Below, in pieces: positions 17,847 to 25,282 of a stretch of DNA of 64,000 bases. Position numbers and translations under genes: made by a program. Every line of letters begins with the position of its first letter. The first letter of the stretch is position 1. Below the pieces are notes generated by a model, which was not told the DNA's origin, did no database searches, and saw only the letters and a list, made by a program, of their open reading frames with translations. The stretch is taken from NCBI RefSeq assembly GCF_009720835.1, contig NZ_WNKZ01000008.1:1-64000 (forward strand). Direction: 5' to 3'. This DNA comes from Pseudoduganella buxea (GTDB lineage Bacteria; Pseudomonadota; Gammaproteobacteria; Burkholderiales; Burkholderiaceae_D).

Positions 17847-18995
17847 ATGTGGATGACGGCAGTGGCAGGCATGGCCCCGGCAGCGGGGCAGGGAAGTCAG
17901 TTTGGCTTGATCAATTTACTGAAGGCAGGGGCGGCGCAACTGATCGTGCTGCACCACCTGGCGTTCTATGGACCGATGGCCGACCGGGCGCGGCCCCTGT
18001 GGCCCGAGCTGATCGACTGGCTGGGCGACAGCGCCCGCATCGCCGTGCAGGTCTTCCTCGTCATCGGCGGCTTCCTGGCCGCCAAGTCCTTGAGCCCGGC
18101 GGGCTGGCCCGGACTGGCGCGACCGCTGGCGGCAATCGGGCGGCGCTATGTGAAGCTGGCCCCGCCCTTCCTGGCCGCCACCCTGCTGGCCGCCGTGGCC
18201 ACGCAGTGGGCGGCCGGCTGGATGACGCACGATTCCCTGTCGGCCCCGGCCACCATCAGCCAGCTGAGCGCGCACGCGCTGCTGCTGCACGGCGTGCTGG
18301 GCTACGAGTCGCTGTCGGCGGGAGCGTGGTACGTGGCCATCGACTTCCAGTTGTATGCCGTGATGGTGCTGCTGTTGTGGCTGGGCGGCACGCCGGCCGG
18401 CGCCCGCGCCCGGACCTGGCTGATGCCGGTGGCCGTGGCAGCGGGCATGGCGCTGTCGCTGCTGCACTTCAACCTCGACGCGGATTGGGACAACTGGGCA
18501 CCGTACTTCTTCGGCAGCTATGGCATGGGCGTGCTGGCCTGGTGGGCCGGCGACCGCTGCCGTCATCCGGCCGCCGTGGCCGCGCTGCTGGCCCTGCTGC
18601 TGGTGCCCGCGCTGGCAGCGCTGGCCGTGGAATATCGCAGCCGCATCGCGCTGGCCGTGCTGGTGGCGCTCGTGCTGGTCCTGTTCGGCCGCACCCGCAC
18701 GGCCGCCTCGGGGCCGGCCTGGTCCGTCGTCAATGGCCTTGGCAGGATCTCGTATGCCGTCTTCCTCGTGCACTTTTCCATCTGCCTGGTGGTGAACGCG
18801 GCCTTTACCCGCTTCGTGCCGGACGAACCGGCGGCCCAGGCCGTGGGCGTGCTGCTGGCGTGGGCCGCCAGCCTGGCCGGCGGTGCCGCCTTCCACCGCT
18901 GGATCGAGCTGCCGCTGGGCCGCTTCATCGGCGGCCTGGCCGGACAGTTCGTCGCGCGTCCGGCCCGGACCGAGCGTCTCGTCGTCGCCCGCTGA
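17847..18995 (+). CDS. Membrane acyltransferase (acyltransferase-3 type), 382 aa
   Basis: Two candidate ATGs lie 6 bases apart (17847 and 17853) after GAAGGA. The protein is almost entirely transmembrane with about ten helices. An early AAQLIVLHHLAFYG carries the conserved His of acyltransferase-3 enzymes, followed by RIAVQVFLVIGGFLAAKSL, the usual G-[FY]-[FL] helix. ISYAVFLVHFSICLVVNAAF near the end matches the conserved late helix. Such enzymes O-acetylate or O-acylate sugars of exopolysaccharide, O-antigen or glucans. No glycan cluster surrounds it, so the acceptor is unknown. Confidence 0.85.
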   Translation: MWMTAVAGMAPAAGQGSQFGLINLLKAGAAQLIVLHHLAFYGPMADRARPLWPELIDWLGDSARIAVQVFLVIGGFLAAKSLSPAGWPGLARPLAAIGRRYVKLAPPFLAATLLAAVATQWAAGWMTHDSLSAPATISQLSAHALLLHGVLGYESLSAGAWYVAIDFQLYAVMVLLLWLGGTPAGARARTWLMPVAVAAGMALSLLHFNLDADWDNWAPYFFGSYGMGVLAWWAGDRCRHPAAVAALLALLLVPALAALAVEYRSRIALAVLVALVLVLFGRTRTAASGPAWSVVNGLGRISYAVFLVHFSICLVVNAAFTRFVPDEPAAQAVGVLLAWAASLAGGAAFHRWIELPLGRFIGGLAGQFVARPARTERLVVAR

Positions 18996-19058
18996 CATGC
19001 TTGTCACGGCGAGAAGTTGCCATGTTACTATCGCCGCTTTTGACGATAGCGCACCCGC

Positions 19059-19820
19059 ATGCCTGCCATCCTGCTGCTGAAACTGACCCTGGTGCCCCTG
19101 CTGATCTACGCCGTGACCCTGGCCGGCCGGCGCTGGGGGCCGGCCGTGGCGGGCTGGATGTCGGCCTTTCCCATCGTCGCCGGTCCCATCCTGCTGGCCT
19201 TGACCCTGGAGCAGGGCGCACCCTTCGCAGCCACGGCCGCCGAAGGTACCTTGATGGCGGTGCTGGCGATCCTCGTGTTCACCGTCGTGTATGCGTGGGC
19301 CGCCGCGCGGCTGGCGATGTGGGGTGCGATGGCGTGCGCGCTGGGCGCCTACGCCGTCGCCGTGGCGGGATTGCGGCTGCTGGAACTGCCGCTGGCCGTC
19401 AGTTTCGTCGCCGTCATCGGCGCGCTGCTGCTCACGCCCAGGCTGATGCCGCCCGCACAGGAGGCCGCGCCAGGCCGTGCCGCCGGTTCGGACCTCCCGT
19501 GGCGCATGCTGGCCGCGGCCCTGCTGGTGCTGGCGGTGACGTATGGCGCGACCCGGCTGGGCCCGCGCCTGGCAGGCTTCTTCGCCATGTTCCCCGTAAT
19601 GAGCACGGTGCTGGTGGGTTTCTCGCACGTGCAGTCGGGCCCCGCGTTTGCCGTCAAGCTGTTGCGCGGGATGGTAACGGGATATTTCGCCTTTGCCGTG
19701 TTCTGCACCGTGCTGGCGACGGCACTGCGCACACAAGCGGCAGGCCCGGCGTTCGCCATGGCCTTCGGCTGCGCGCTCGCGGTGCAGCTGGTGACGCGCC
19801 GGCTGGCGCGCGCCCAATAG
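19059..19820 (+). CDS. Polytopic membrane protein with internal duplication, 253 aa
   Basis: Eight or so hydrophobic helices form two similar halves. Each half contains a matching motif: AVAGWMSAFPIVAGPILLAL in the first and LAGFFAMFPVMSTVLVGFSH in the second, each preceded by RxxGPxxAG-like residues (RWGPAVAG, LGPRLAG). Such inverted or direct duplications are typical of small transporters. The AG-F-x-x-FP motif recalls GlpM-like small proteins, but I cannot assign a family. It follows the acyltransferase by 63 bases on the same strand and may be cotranscribed with it. Confidence 0.65.
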   Translation: MPAILLLKLTLVPLLIYAVTLAGRRWGPAVAGWMSAFPIVAGPILLALTLEQGAPFAATAAEGTLMAVLAILVFTVVYAWAAARLAMWGAMACALGAYAVAVAGLRLLELPLAVSFVAVIGALLLTPRLMPPAQEAAPGRAAGSDLPWRMLAAALLVLAVTYGATRLGPRLAGFFAMFPVMSTVLVGFSHVQSGPAFAVKLLRGMVTGYFAFAVFCTVLATALRTQAAGPAFAMAFGCALAVQLVTRRLARAQ

Positions 19821-19822
19821 CC

Positions 19823-19870
19823 GCTTACTTCATTGCTTACTTCAGTGCTTACTTACCTGCTTGCTTCACC
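19823..19870. repeat. Four-unit 12-bp tandem repeat over the 3' end of a PEP-CTERM gene
   Basis: Four 12-base units follow each other: GCTTACTTCATT, GCTTACTTCAGT, GCTTACTTACCT and GCTTGCTTCACC. The last two cover the 3' end of the minus-strand PEP-CTERM gene; read on that strand, the repeat places an in-frame TAA in three successive units. Confidence 0.8.
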
Positions 19871-20571
19871 GCGCGCTTGCGGCGCGCCTGCAAGCCGATG
19901 CCTGCCAGGCCCAGCGCCAGCATCGCGTACGTCGATGGCTCCGGCACGGCGCTGACGGTGCCGATGGCGCCCACCAGGTAGCCATAGTTACCGCTGACGG
20001 ACTGGCCGCCGGTCGAGAACGTAACGGACAGCTCGCGGTCGATGCTGTCGGCATTGGTGCTGGCGATGACGTCGCTCAGCAAGACTTCGGAACCATCCGC
20101 ACCGGTATAGCTGATGAAGGTCATCGCGTGGCTGAAGCCGTAGCGGGATGCGTCGAACGTGGCCGTCACGCCGGCGTCGCCCCGCAGCACGAGCTGGGTA
20201 TTGGCCGTCAGCGTGAACTGGTGGCCGCCCAGGGCCTGGGCAAAGACTTCACCCTGGCTGCCGGTAAAGGTGGCGCTGGCATTGACGTTGGCGCCATCCA
20301 GGGTGGCGGTGGAATAGCCTTGCTGCACGATGATCTGCGCCGTGCCATCGGTCGCGTATTGCACGGGGTCGGGCAGGGTACCCAGGTCCGGATAGTAGCC
20401 GGCGGCCAGCAGCGTGCCCGAATCGGTCAGGGTCAGCGCGGCCTGGATGCCGTCGTTCAAGTCCAGGTCGATCACTTCGACACGGAAGTTGTTTAGCTGG
20501 GCAGTGGCAGTCGATTCGGCGTGGACAGCAAGGGGAAGGGACAGGACGGCGGCAAGGGCAAGCAGTTTCAT
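19849..20571 (-). CDS. PEP-CTERM sorted secreted protein, 240 aa
   Basis: The N-terminus (KLLALAAVLSLPLAVHAE) is a signal peptide; GGAG lies a few bases before the ATG. The mature body is beta-rich with repeated Thr/Ser-rich strands (GTAQIIVQQGYSTATLDGAN, QFTLTANTQLVLRGDAGV). The C-terminus is VPEPSTYAMLALGLAGIG followed by RRKR: the PEP-CTERM motif, helix and basic tail recognised by exosortase EpsH. It is therefore exported, cleaved and probably attached to or released with exopolysaccharide. The function of the body is unknown. The 3' end overlaps a short 12-bp tandem repeat. Confidence 0.85.
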   Translation of the reverse strand: MKLLALAAVLSLPLAVHAESTATAQLNNFRVEVIDLDLNDGIQAALTLTDSGTLLAAGYYPDLGTLPDPVQYATDGTAQIIVQQGYSTATLDGANVNASATFTGSQGEVFAQALGGHQFTLTANTQLVLRGDAGVTATFDASRYGFSHAMTFISYTGADGSEVLLSDVIASTNADSIDRELSVTFSTGGQSVSGNYGYLVGAIGTVSAVPEPSTYAMLALGLAGIGLQARRKRAVKQAGK

Positions 20572-20653
20572 GAAAACTCCATGGAGTTGATGAGACCGCT
20601 ATGCTAACGCCAACACTTGTTTTTTTGAGAAGATATTTTGTCGTAAAAGTTTC

Positions 20654-20679
20654 ACGCGGACGGATTGTGCCGTCCGCGT
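20654..20679 (-). terminator. Hairpin downstream of the 35-codon ORF
   Basis: ACGCGGACGG (20654-20663) and CCGTCCGCGT (20670-20679) are perfect 10-bp arms with a 6-base loop. Read on the minus strand it is followed by GAAACTTTTAC, so the T-tract is weak. It fits the end of the small minus-strand ORF. Confidence 0.5.
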
Positions 20680-20703
20680 CGAATTGCATCGGACAAGCTG
20701 GAA

Positions 20704-20811
20704 TCAGCCGCACATATCGGCAAACGCCTTGCCGATGGCAAGGCCGGCAAAATATCCGGAAATGATTAGGGCGCCGAAAATAAGAATATGCTGCTTCAGT
20801 TTTGCACGCAT
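20704..20811 (-). CDS. Putative 35-aa single-pass membrane protein
   Basis: The minus strand has GGGAGAG, a spacer of about 7 bases, an ATG, 35 codons and TGA. The product is basic at the start (MRAKLKQH), then has one hydrophobic helix (ILIFGALIISGYFAGLAIG) and a short tail with one Cys (KAFADMCG). A perfect hairpin follows 25 bases after the stop. Ribosome site, membrane-helix composition and terminator together support a real small gene, but the length gives little statistical weight. Its neighbours (PEP-CTERM gene, tRNA-Lys) do not suggest a role. Confidence 0.5.
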   Translation of the reverse strand: MRAKLKQHILIFGALIISGYFAGLAIGKAFADMCG

Positions 20812-20933
20812 GCCGATCTCTCCCAGGTTGATTCCGGCATCGAAGGCCGTTTCAGCAGTGTAGAAAAACGCCGCGTGAGGGTATTGAGTGCGGGCAAGGA
20901 CGACTCAGCGAAGAATCGCCGGACGCGGAAAAC

Positions 20934-20965
20934 AGAAAAGCCAACCGCGAGCGGTTGGCTTTTCT
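20934..20965 (-). terminator. Terminator of tRNA-Lys
   Basis: CCAACCGC (20941-20948) pairs with GCGGTTGG (20951-20958), and the stem extends through the flanking AGAAAAG/CTTTTCT. On the minus strand the T-rich arm follows, 11 bases past the tRNA 3' end. Confidence 0.85.
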
Positions 20966-20975
20966 GATCTATTCG

Positions 20976-21051
20976 TGGTAGGCCGTGCGGGATTCGAACC
21001 TGCGACCAACGGATTAAAAGTCCGCTGCTCTACCAGCTGAGCTAACGACCC
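20976..21051 (-). tRNA. tRNA-Lys (anticodon TTT)
   Basis: 76 bases on the minus strand form a complete cloverleaf: GGGTCGTTAGCTCAGCTGG at the 5' end, an anticodon loop CTTTTAA giving TTT, T-arm GCAGGTTCGAATCCTGC, acceptor closing ACGGCC-type pairing with encoded CCA. A consensus promoter and a terminator flank it, so it is an independent unit. Confidence 0.95.
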
Positions 21052-21063
21052 GAAAGAGGCCGT

Positions 21064-21092
21064 ATTATATACACGGCGATTGCACGCTGCAA
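21064..21092 (-). promoter_or_regulatory. Sigma70 promoter of tRNA-Lys
   Basis: On the minus strand TTGCAG (21087-21092) and TATAAT (21064-21069) are separated by 17 bases, 13 bases before the tRNA 5' end. It lies just beyond the GspE-type gene's stop, in the same direction. Confidence 0.8.
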
Positions 21093-21112
21093 GGGCCGGC
21101 GCGACATTTTTT

Positions 21113-22882
21113 CTATGCCAGCGAGGCCGTCGCCTTCAGCACTTCCTCGGCCGTCGTCGTGCCGTCGACGATCTTGTATGCGCCGGCAATGCGCAAGGGC
21201 CGCATGCCGTCGGCGATGGCCTGGCGGCGCAGCGCGCCGATATCCGTTTCTTCCTCGATCAGCTCGTTAAGGGCGGGTGTCACCGTCAGCAGTTCGTAGA
21301 TGCCGGTGCGGCCCCGGTAGCCCGTGCTGCGGCATTCCGGACAGCCGGCCGGGCGGTAGACCGTGGCCGGTTTCGGGATATTCCACGCGCCGCCGATGCC
21401 GCTCCAGATTTCGTCGGCGATGTCGCCGTCCGGCGTCTTGCATTCCGGGCACAGGGTACGCACCAGGCGCTGCGCCATGATGCCGATCACCGTCGCTTCC
21501 AGCAGGTAGTAGGGCACGCCCAGTTCCAGCAGGCGCATGACGGCCGACGGCGCGTCGTTGGTGTGCAGCGTCGACAGCACCAGGTGGCCCGTCAGCGCGG
21601 CCTGGATCGCCATTTCCGCCGTGGCCAGGTCGCGGATCTCGCCCACCATGATGATGTCCGGATCCTGGCGCATCAGCGCGCGCACGCCATCGGCAAACGA
21701 CAGGTCGATGCCCGGCTGCACCTGCATCTGGTTGAACGACGCTTCCACCATCTCGATCGGGTCTTCCACCGTGCACACGTTCACTTCCGACGTCGCCAGC
21801 GCTTTCAAGGTCGTGTACAGGGTCGTGGTCTTGCCCGAGCCGGTCGGTCCCGTGACGAGGATGATGCCGTGCGGGCGCTTCGTCAGCGCATCCCAGCGCG
21901 CCGCGTCGTCCGGCGGGAAGCCCAGTTCCGGCAGGGTCTTGACGACCACTTCCGGGTCGAAGATGCGCATCACGAGCTTTTCGCCGAAGGCCGTGGGCAG
22001 GGTCGACAGGCGCAGCTCGATTTCCTGGCCGCCGGCCGTGCGCGTCTTGATGCGGCCATCCTGCGGCCGGCGCTTTTCGATGACGTCCATCCGCCCCAGC
22101 AGCTTGATGCGCGCCGTCATGGCGATCATGACGACGGCCGGCACCTGGTAGACCTGGTGCAGCACCCCGTCGATGCGGAAGCGGATGTTGCCGATGTCGC
22201 GCTTCGGTTCCAGGTGGATGTCCGAGGCGCGCTGCTCGAACGCGTACTGCCACAGCCAGTCGACGATATTGATCACGTGCTGGTCGTTGGCGTCGACCTG
22301 CCGGTTGCTCTTGCCCATCTCGACCAGCTGCTCGAAGTTGTTGCGCAGCGCCAGGTCCTGGCCGGTCGACTTGTTGGCGTCGCGGATCGACTTGGCCAGG
22401 GTGAAGAACTGCGACGTGTACTGGGCGATGTCGAGCGGGTTGGCGATCACGCGGCGGATCGAGCGGCGCGAGATGCGGGCGATCTCCGTTTCCCATTCCA
22501 GCGCGAACGGGTCGGCCGTCGCCACGGTCAGCGTGTCGGCAGCGATTTCGACGGGCAGGATATTGAAGCGCGCCGCGTAGCTGGCCGACATCACGTCGGC
22601 CACGCGGGTGAAATCGACCTTCAGCGGATCGATGCGGTACAGGGGCAGGTTGACGCGGTTGGCCAGCCATTCCGTCAGCAGGTCCAGGGTCAGCAGCCGG
22701 TGCGGCGCCCGGGTCGACACCAGCTTGCAGTGGGCCACGGCGCACAGCGGGTGCATCGAGCCGGCCGTGTTGCGCAGGATACCCTGGGCCTGGGTGAAGT
22801 GGGCCTTGACGTGGGCTTTCTCGACCATGCCGTCGGCCAGCAGCCACGTGAAGATCTGTTGCAGGTCGAGGGAAGCGGGCAT
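21113..22882 (-). CDS. GspE/PilB-family secretion ATPase, 589 aa
   Basis: An N-terminal MshEN-like region (~residues 40-200) precedes the ATPase core. Walker A GPTGSGKTTT lies near residue 345, the Asp box near LATSEVNVCTVEDPIE, Walker B in DPDIIMVGEIRD and the His box in HLVLSTLHTNDA. A tetracysteine zinc site follows (CPEC ... CPECRSTGYRGRTGIYEL). This is a GspE/PilB-type hexameric motor for pseudopilus or pilus assembly. No secretin, inner-membrane platform or pilin gene is next to it; a spermidine-synthase-like gene ends 11 bases upstream on the same strand. It could power the pseudopilin operon at the window's left end, 19 kb away; that link is inference. Confidence 0.93.
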   Translation of the reverse strand: MPASLDLQQIFTWLLADGMVEKAHVKAHFTQAQGILRNTAGSMHPLCAVAHCKLVSTRAPHRLLTLDLLTEWLANRVNLPLYRIDPLKVDFTRVADVMSASYAARFNILPVEIAADTLTVATADPFALEWETEIARISRRSIRRVIANPLDIAQYTSQFFTLAKSIRDANKSTGQDLALRNNFEQLVEMGKSNRQVDANDQHVINIVDWLWQYAFEQRASDIHLEPKRDIGNIRFRIDGVLHQVYQVPAVVMIAMTARIKLLGRMDVIEKRRPQDGRIKTRTAGGQEIELRLSTLPTAFGEKLVMRIFDPEVVVKTLPELGFPPDDAARWDALTKRPHGIILVTGPTGSGKTTTLYTTLKALATSEVNVCTVEDPIEMVEASFNQMQVQPGIDLSFADGVRALMRQDPDIIMVGEIRDLATAEMAIQAALTGHLVLSTLHTNDAPSAVMRLLELGVPYYLLEATVIGIMAQRLVRTLCPECKTPDGDIADEIWSGIGGAWNIPKPATVYRPAGCPECRSTGYRGRTGIYELLTVTPALNELIEEETDIGALRRQAIADGMRPLRIAGAYKIVDGTTTAEEVLKATASLA

Positions 22883-22893
22883 GGCGGCTTTCG

Positions 22894-23697
22894 TCAGGTG
22901 TCGCTGGCCAGCACGCCCTTGACCCAGGACTTGGCCGGCAACTTGGTTTCGGTCACGATGCGCGCGGCCCGTGCGGCCAGCAGGGCCGGGTCGATGGCGC
23001 GGGCCGTCTTGAACGCGATCGCAACGACGTTGCCATCATGGACTTGCGGCAGGCTGATCACTTGCGCGAACGCGAACTTCATCGCCTTCAGGTTCTTCGC
23101 ATAGCTGGGGTGATCGCCAAACAGGTTGACCGTCATGATGCCGCCGTCGTCCAGGCAGGCCGCGCACGCCTGGTAGAACTCCGGCGTGTCCAGCACGGGG
23201 CCGCGCGCGGTGGCGTCGTACAGGTCGACCTGCAGCGCATCGAGGGTGCCGTGGCGGGCCGGGTCGTTGACGAAGTCGAGCGCGTCCATCTCCAGCACGT
23301 GCAGGCGCTCGTCGTTGTCGGGCAGCTTGAACATGGACTGGCAGATCGCGATGACGTGCGGGTTCAGTTCCACCGCCGTCACTTGTGCTGCGGGGAAGGT
23401 CCTGTAGCAGAACTTCGTCAGCGCGGCCGTGCCCAGGCCCAGCTGGGCGATGGCGCGGGGCGCGTCCTGCCACAGCATCCACGCCATCATCTGCTGTGCG
23501 TATTCCAGCTCTGGCCAGTCGGGTTTGCGGATGCGCATGGCGCCCTGCACCCATTCCGTTCCGAAGTGCAGGTAACGCACGCCATCCTGTTCCGACAGTG
23601 TCACCGGCGCATAGCGCGGCTTGCGCGGTGCCGGCGGCGGCTTGTTGGCCGGGCGGGACGATTCTTCTTTTTCGATGGATTTACGTTTGATCAGCAT
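22894..23697 (-). CDS. Spermidine synthase-like methyltransferase-fold protein, 267 aa
   Basis: The start is MLIKRKSIEKEE, after a basic Pro/Lys-rich N-terminal tail. The Rossmann core shows LGLGTAALTKFCYR, AVELNPHVIAIC and LHVLEMDALDFVND, the arrangement of spermidine synthase/SpeE-like proteins; GGIMTVNLFGDHPSY follows. The exact GGGDG and Asp catalytic residues of true SpeE are altered (LGLGTAAL), so polyamine synthase activity is doubtful; this fits the SpeE-like subgroup of unknown substrate. The stop is 11 bases before the GspE-type gene, so the two are probably cotranscribed. Confidence 0.8.
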   Translation of the reverse strand: MLIKRKSIEKEESSRPANKPPPAPRKPRYAPVTLSEQDGVRYLHFGTEWVQGAMRIRKPDWPELEYAQQMMAWMLWQDAPRAIAQLGLGTAALTKFCYRTFPAAQVTAVELNPHVIAICQSMFKLPDNDERLHVLEMDALDFVNDPARHGTLDALQVDLYDATARGPVLDTPEFYQACAACLDDGGIMTVNLFGDHPSYAKNLKAMKFAFAQVISLPQVHDGNVVAIAFKTARAIDPALLAARAARIVTETKLPAKSWVKGVLASDT

Positions 23698-23777
23698 GGG
23701 GATAGGTGGCAAGGGTGAAGCACGAAGTAAGCCATTATCCCGTGCTTGCTTGCCACGTAGCAAGCGCACAAATGAAA

Positions 23778-23800
23778 ACTGCCGGCATCGAACCGGCAGT
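23778..23800 (-). terminator. Terminator-like hairpin after the glycine-zipper gene
   Basis: ACTGCCGG (23778-23785) and CCGGCAGT (23793-23800) form perfect 8-bp arms. On the minus strand the hairpin is followed by TTTTCATTTG. It lies 21 bases after the glycine-zipper stop. Confidence 0.65.
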
Positions 23801-23820
23801 CGGGCCAGGGCAGGGCCGGA

Positions 23821-24330
23821 TCAGTTGGTCATCGGCTCGATCGACACGCGCAGCCGCACCCGTTCGCCCGGGTCGTACGACATGATGCTCGTGTAATTGC
23901 GGCCGCGGTAGTCATACACCACCTCGTAGCCGTTGGTGCGCGATTCCCAGCTGTCGACCATGCGGCACTGGCGCACGGCCTGTTCCTGCACACCGGGCGC
24001 CGGCACGTTCTGGTTGCCGATGCGGTCGCCCGCGATGGCGCCGGCAATCGCGCCGGCCGCCGTGGCCGCGGTACGGCCGCTGCCGCTGCCGATATTGCTG
24101 CCCAGCAGGGCACCGGCCACGCCGCCGATGATCGAGCCCCCGGCGCTGCGCTGGGGCTGCTGCTGGACCTGCACATACTCGGTCCGGCATTCCTCGCGGG
24201 GCCGGTTGTAGCGTTCGACCTGCGGGGTCACGCGTACGACACGGCCGAAATCTTCGAAATCGGCAGCCTGGACGGCAGGCACGGCGCCGACCACCATGGC
24301 CGCTAACAGCAGATGGGCTTGCAGCTTCAT
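23821..24330 (-). CDS. Glycine-zipper 2TM (Rickettsia 17-kDa antigen-like) envelope protein, 169 aa
   Basis: A signal peptide (KLQAHLLLAAMVVGAVPAVQA) is followed by a short soluble part with VQVQQQPQRSAGG, and then a glycine zipper: GSIIGGVAGALLGSNIGSG and AAGAIAGAIAGDRIGNQ. This is the glycine-zipper 2TM pattern of 17-kDa-antigen-like outer-membrane proteins (SlyB, OsmB relatives). The C-terminus holds two Cys-free beta-rich segments (YEVVYDYRGRNYTSIMSYD). It probably inserts in or lines the outer membrane. No lipobox Cys is seen, so it is not a SlyB-type lipoprotein. Confidence 0.83.
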   Translation of the reverse strand: MKLQAHLLLAAMVVGAVPAVQAADFEDFGRVVRVTPQVERYNRPREECRTEYVQVQQQPQRSAGGSIIGGVAGALLGSNIGSGSGRTAATAAGAIAGAIAGDRIGNQNVPAPGVQEQAVRQCRMVDSWESRTNGYEVVYDYRGRNYTSIMSYDPGERVRLRVSIEPMTN

Positions 24331-24769
24331 TTGGGATACCTCGTTATTGGGTGTACTGCTCGATTGTCCGGGTGGCGCTTCGACCGCAAGGCGAATCGCA
24401 CACCGTTATAGTAACGCCGGCACCCGCCCGGGCGACGACCCGGATGGCAACAATTTGTAACGCCCCGCAGTACCGCCGTCACGGCGGCCGGGAAAGGGCC
24501 TTGATGCAGCCAAGGGCGAAATTTTCGTCAATCACGCTTAAATTGAACTGAAGATGACCCCTTTTTAACAAATCTTGCGTGCAGAACCACATTCGAGTTG
24601 ATTCATGCTGGACAACACGTTACCCTTATAGCTTAGGGCTCGAATTGACTTAAAGAAACTTTTCTGCCCGAAGGAATGTCGCAATGTCTCGCATTTTGCA
24701 ATGTCTTGTATTTGTACAGGTGCCTGCGCTGAAACCAACCTTACATAAATAGGTCGATTTGAGGGAAAA
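24331..24769. other. AT-rich 439-bp gene-free region upstream of the barstar gene
   Basis: No gene is supported. From about 24540 it is clearly more AT-rich than the rest of the window and includes a pair of 17-base tandem repeats at 24681-24714 (separate entry). A promoter for the barstar gene probably lies in its last 150 bases, but I cannot identify a convincing -35/-10 pair. The minus-strand frame across it is long but not gene-like. Confidence 0.4.
24681..24714. repeat. Two-copy 17-bp tandem repeat upstream of barstar
   Basis: GCAATGTCTCGCATTTT (24681-24697) is followed directly by GCAATGTCTTGTATTTG (24698-24714), 14 of 17 positions identical. It lies 55 bases before the barstar start codon and could be a tandem regulator site. 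Confidence 0.7.
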
Positions 24770-25168
24770 ATGAGTTTGTTCTTAACCGTGCCGCCCAACC
24801 TTGTTCAGTCCATCAGGGCCTTCCGTGTCACTGAACTGCAAGAGGAGGCCGGCCGCCTGGGTCAGCATTTTCTGTATGCACATTGCAATGCTGGTTTGAC
24901 CAAGCAGCAAGTCCTGGGGATCATCGCGGAATCGTTCAAACTGCCCAAGCCCTGCGGCAAGAATTTCGATGCGCTGCGCGAGACCTTGACGGAGACCATG
25001 TTCAAGGCCGGCCCGCAGACGGGTTTCCTGATCGTGCTGGAACAACTGCCCAATACCCAGAAATTCGACCGCGAAGCGCGTGAAACCCTGCTCGACGTGT
25101 TCCGCGACGCGGCCGACTACTGGGCCGAGAAGAAGGTCCCGTTCCGGGTATTCTACTCCTTCGAGTAA
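24770..25168 (+). CDS. Barstar-family RNase-inhibitor homologue, 132 aa
   Basis: The protein has a ~40-residue N-terminal extension and then a barstar fold: YAHCNAGLTKQQVLGIIAESFKLP, KNFDALRETLTE (the conserved N-[LF]-D-A-L motif) and TGFLIVLEQLPN. Barstar itself inhibits barnase by covering its active site. No barnase-type RNase is present in this window, so the partner is unknown. The homologue ends about 115 bases before purN on the same strand. The family call is good; toxin inhibition is inferred from the family only. Confidence 0.8.
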   Translation: MSLFLTVPPNLVQSIRAFRVTELQEEAGRLGQHFLYAHCNAGLTKQQVLGIIAESFKLPKPCGKNFDALRETLTETMFKAGPQTGFLIVLEQLPNTQKFDREARETLLDVFRDAADYWAEKKVPFRVFYSFE

Positions 25169-25282
25169 GCGCTTTTTTCCTCACCGCCGGCGCCCGCGCA
25201 GGCCTGCTGCAGCGCAGCATATTCCTGCCGTGACGGGTCGCTGTTCTTGGTCTGCTCTGCGGCAACAGGTACAATGGCGGCC

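Noticed and set aside
21080-23104. Long plus-strand frame opposite the GspE-type ATPase (674 codons)
   Set aside because: It is the antisense of a gene with complete Walker and zinc motifs and contains only His/Arg/Asp-rich low-complexity text.
24565-24798. Minus-strand frame of 77 codons in the barstar leader
   Set aside because: No ribosome site, poor codon pattern for this genome and overlap with the barstar start.
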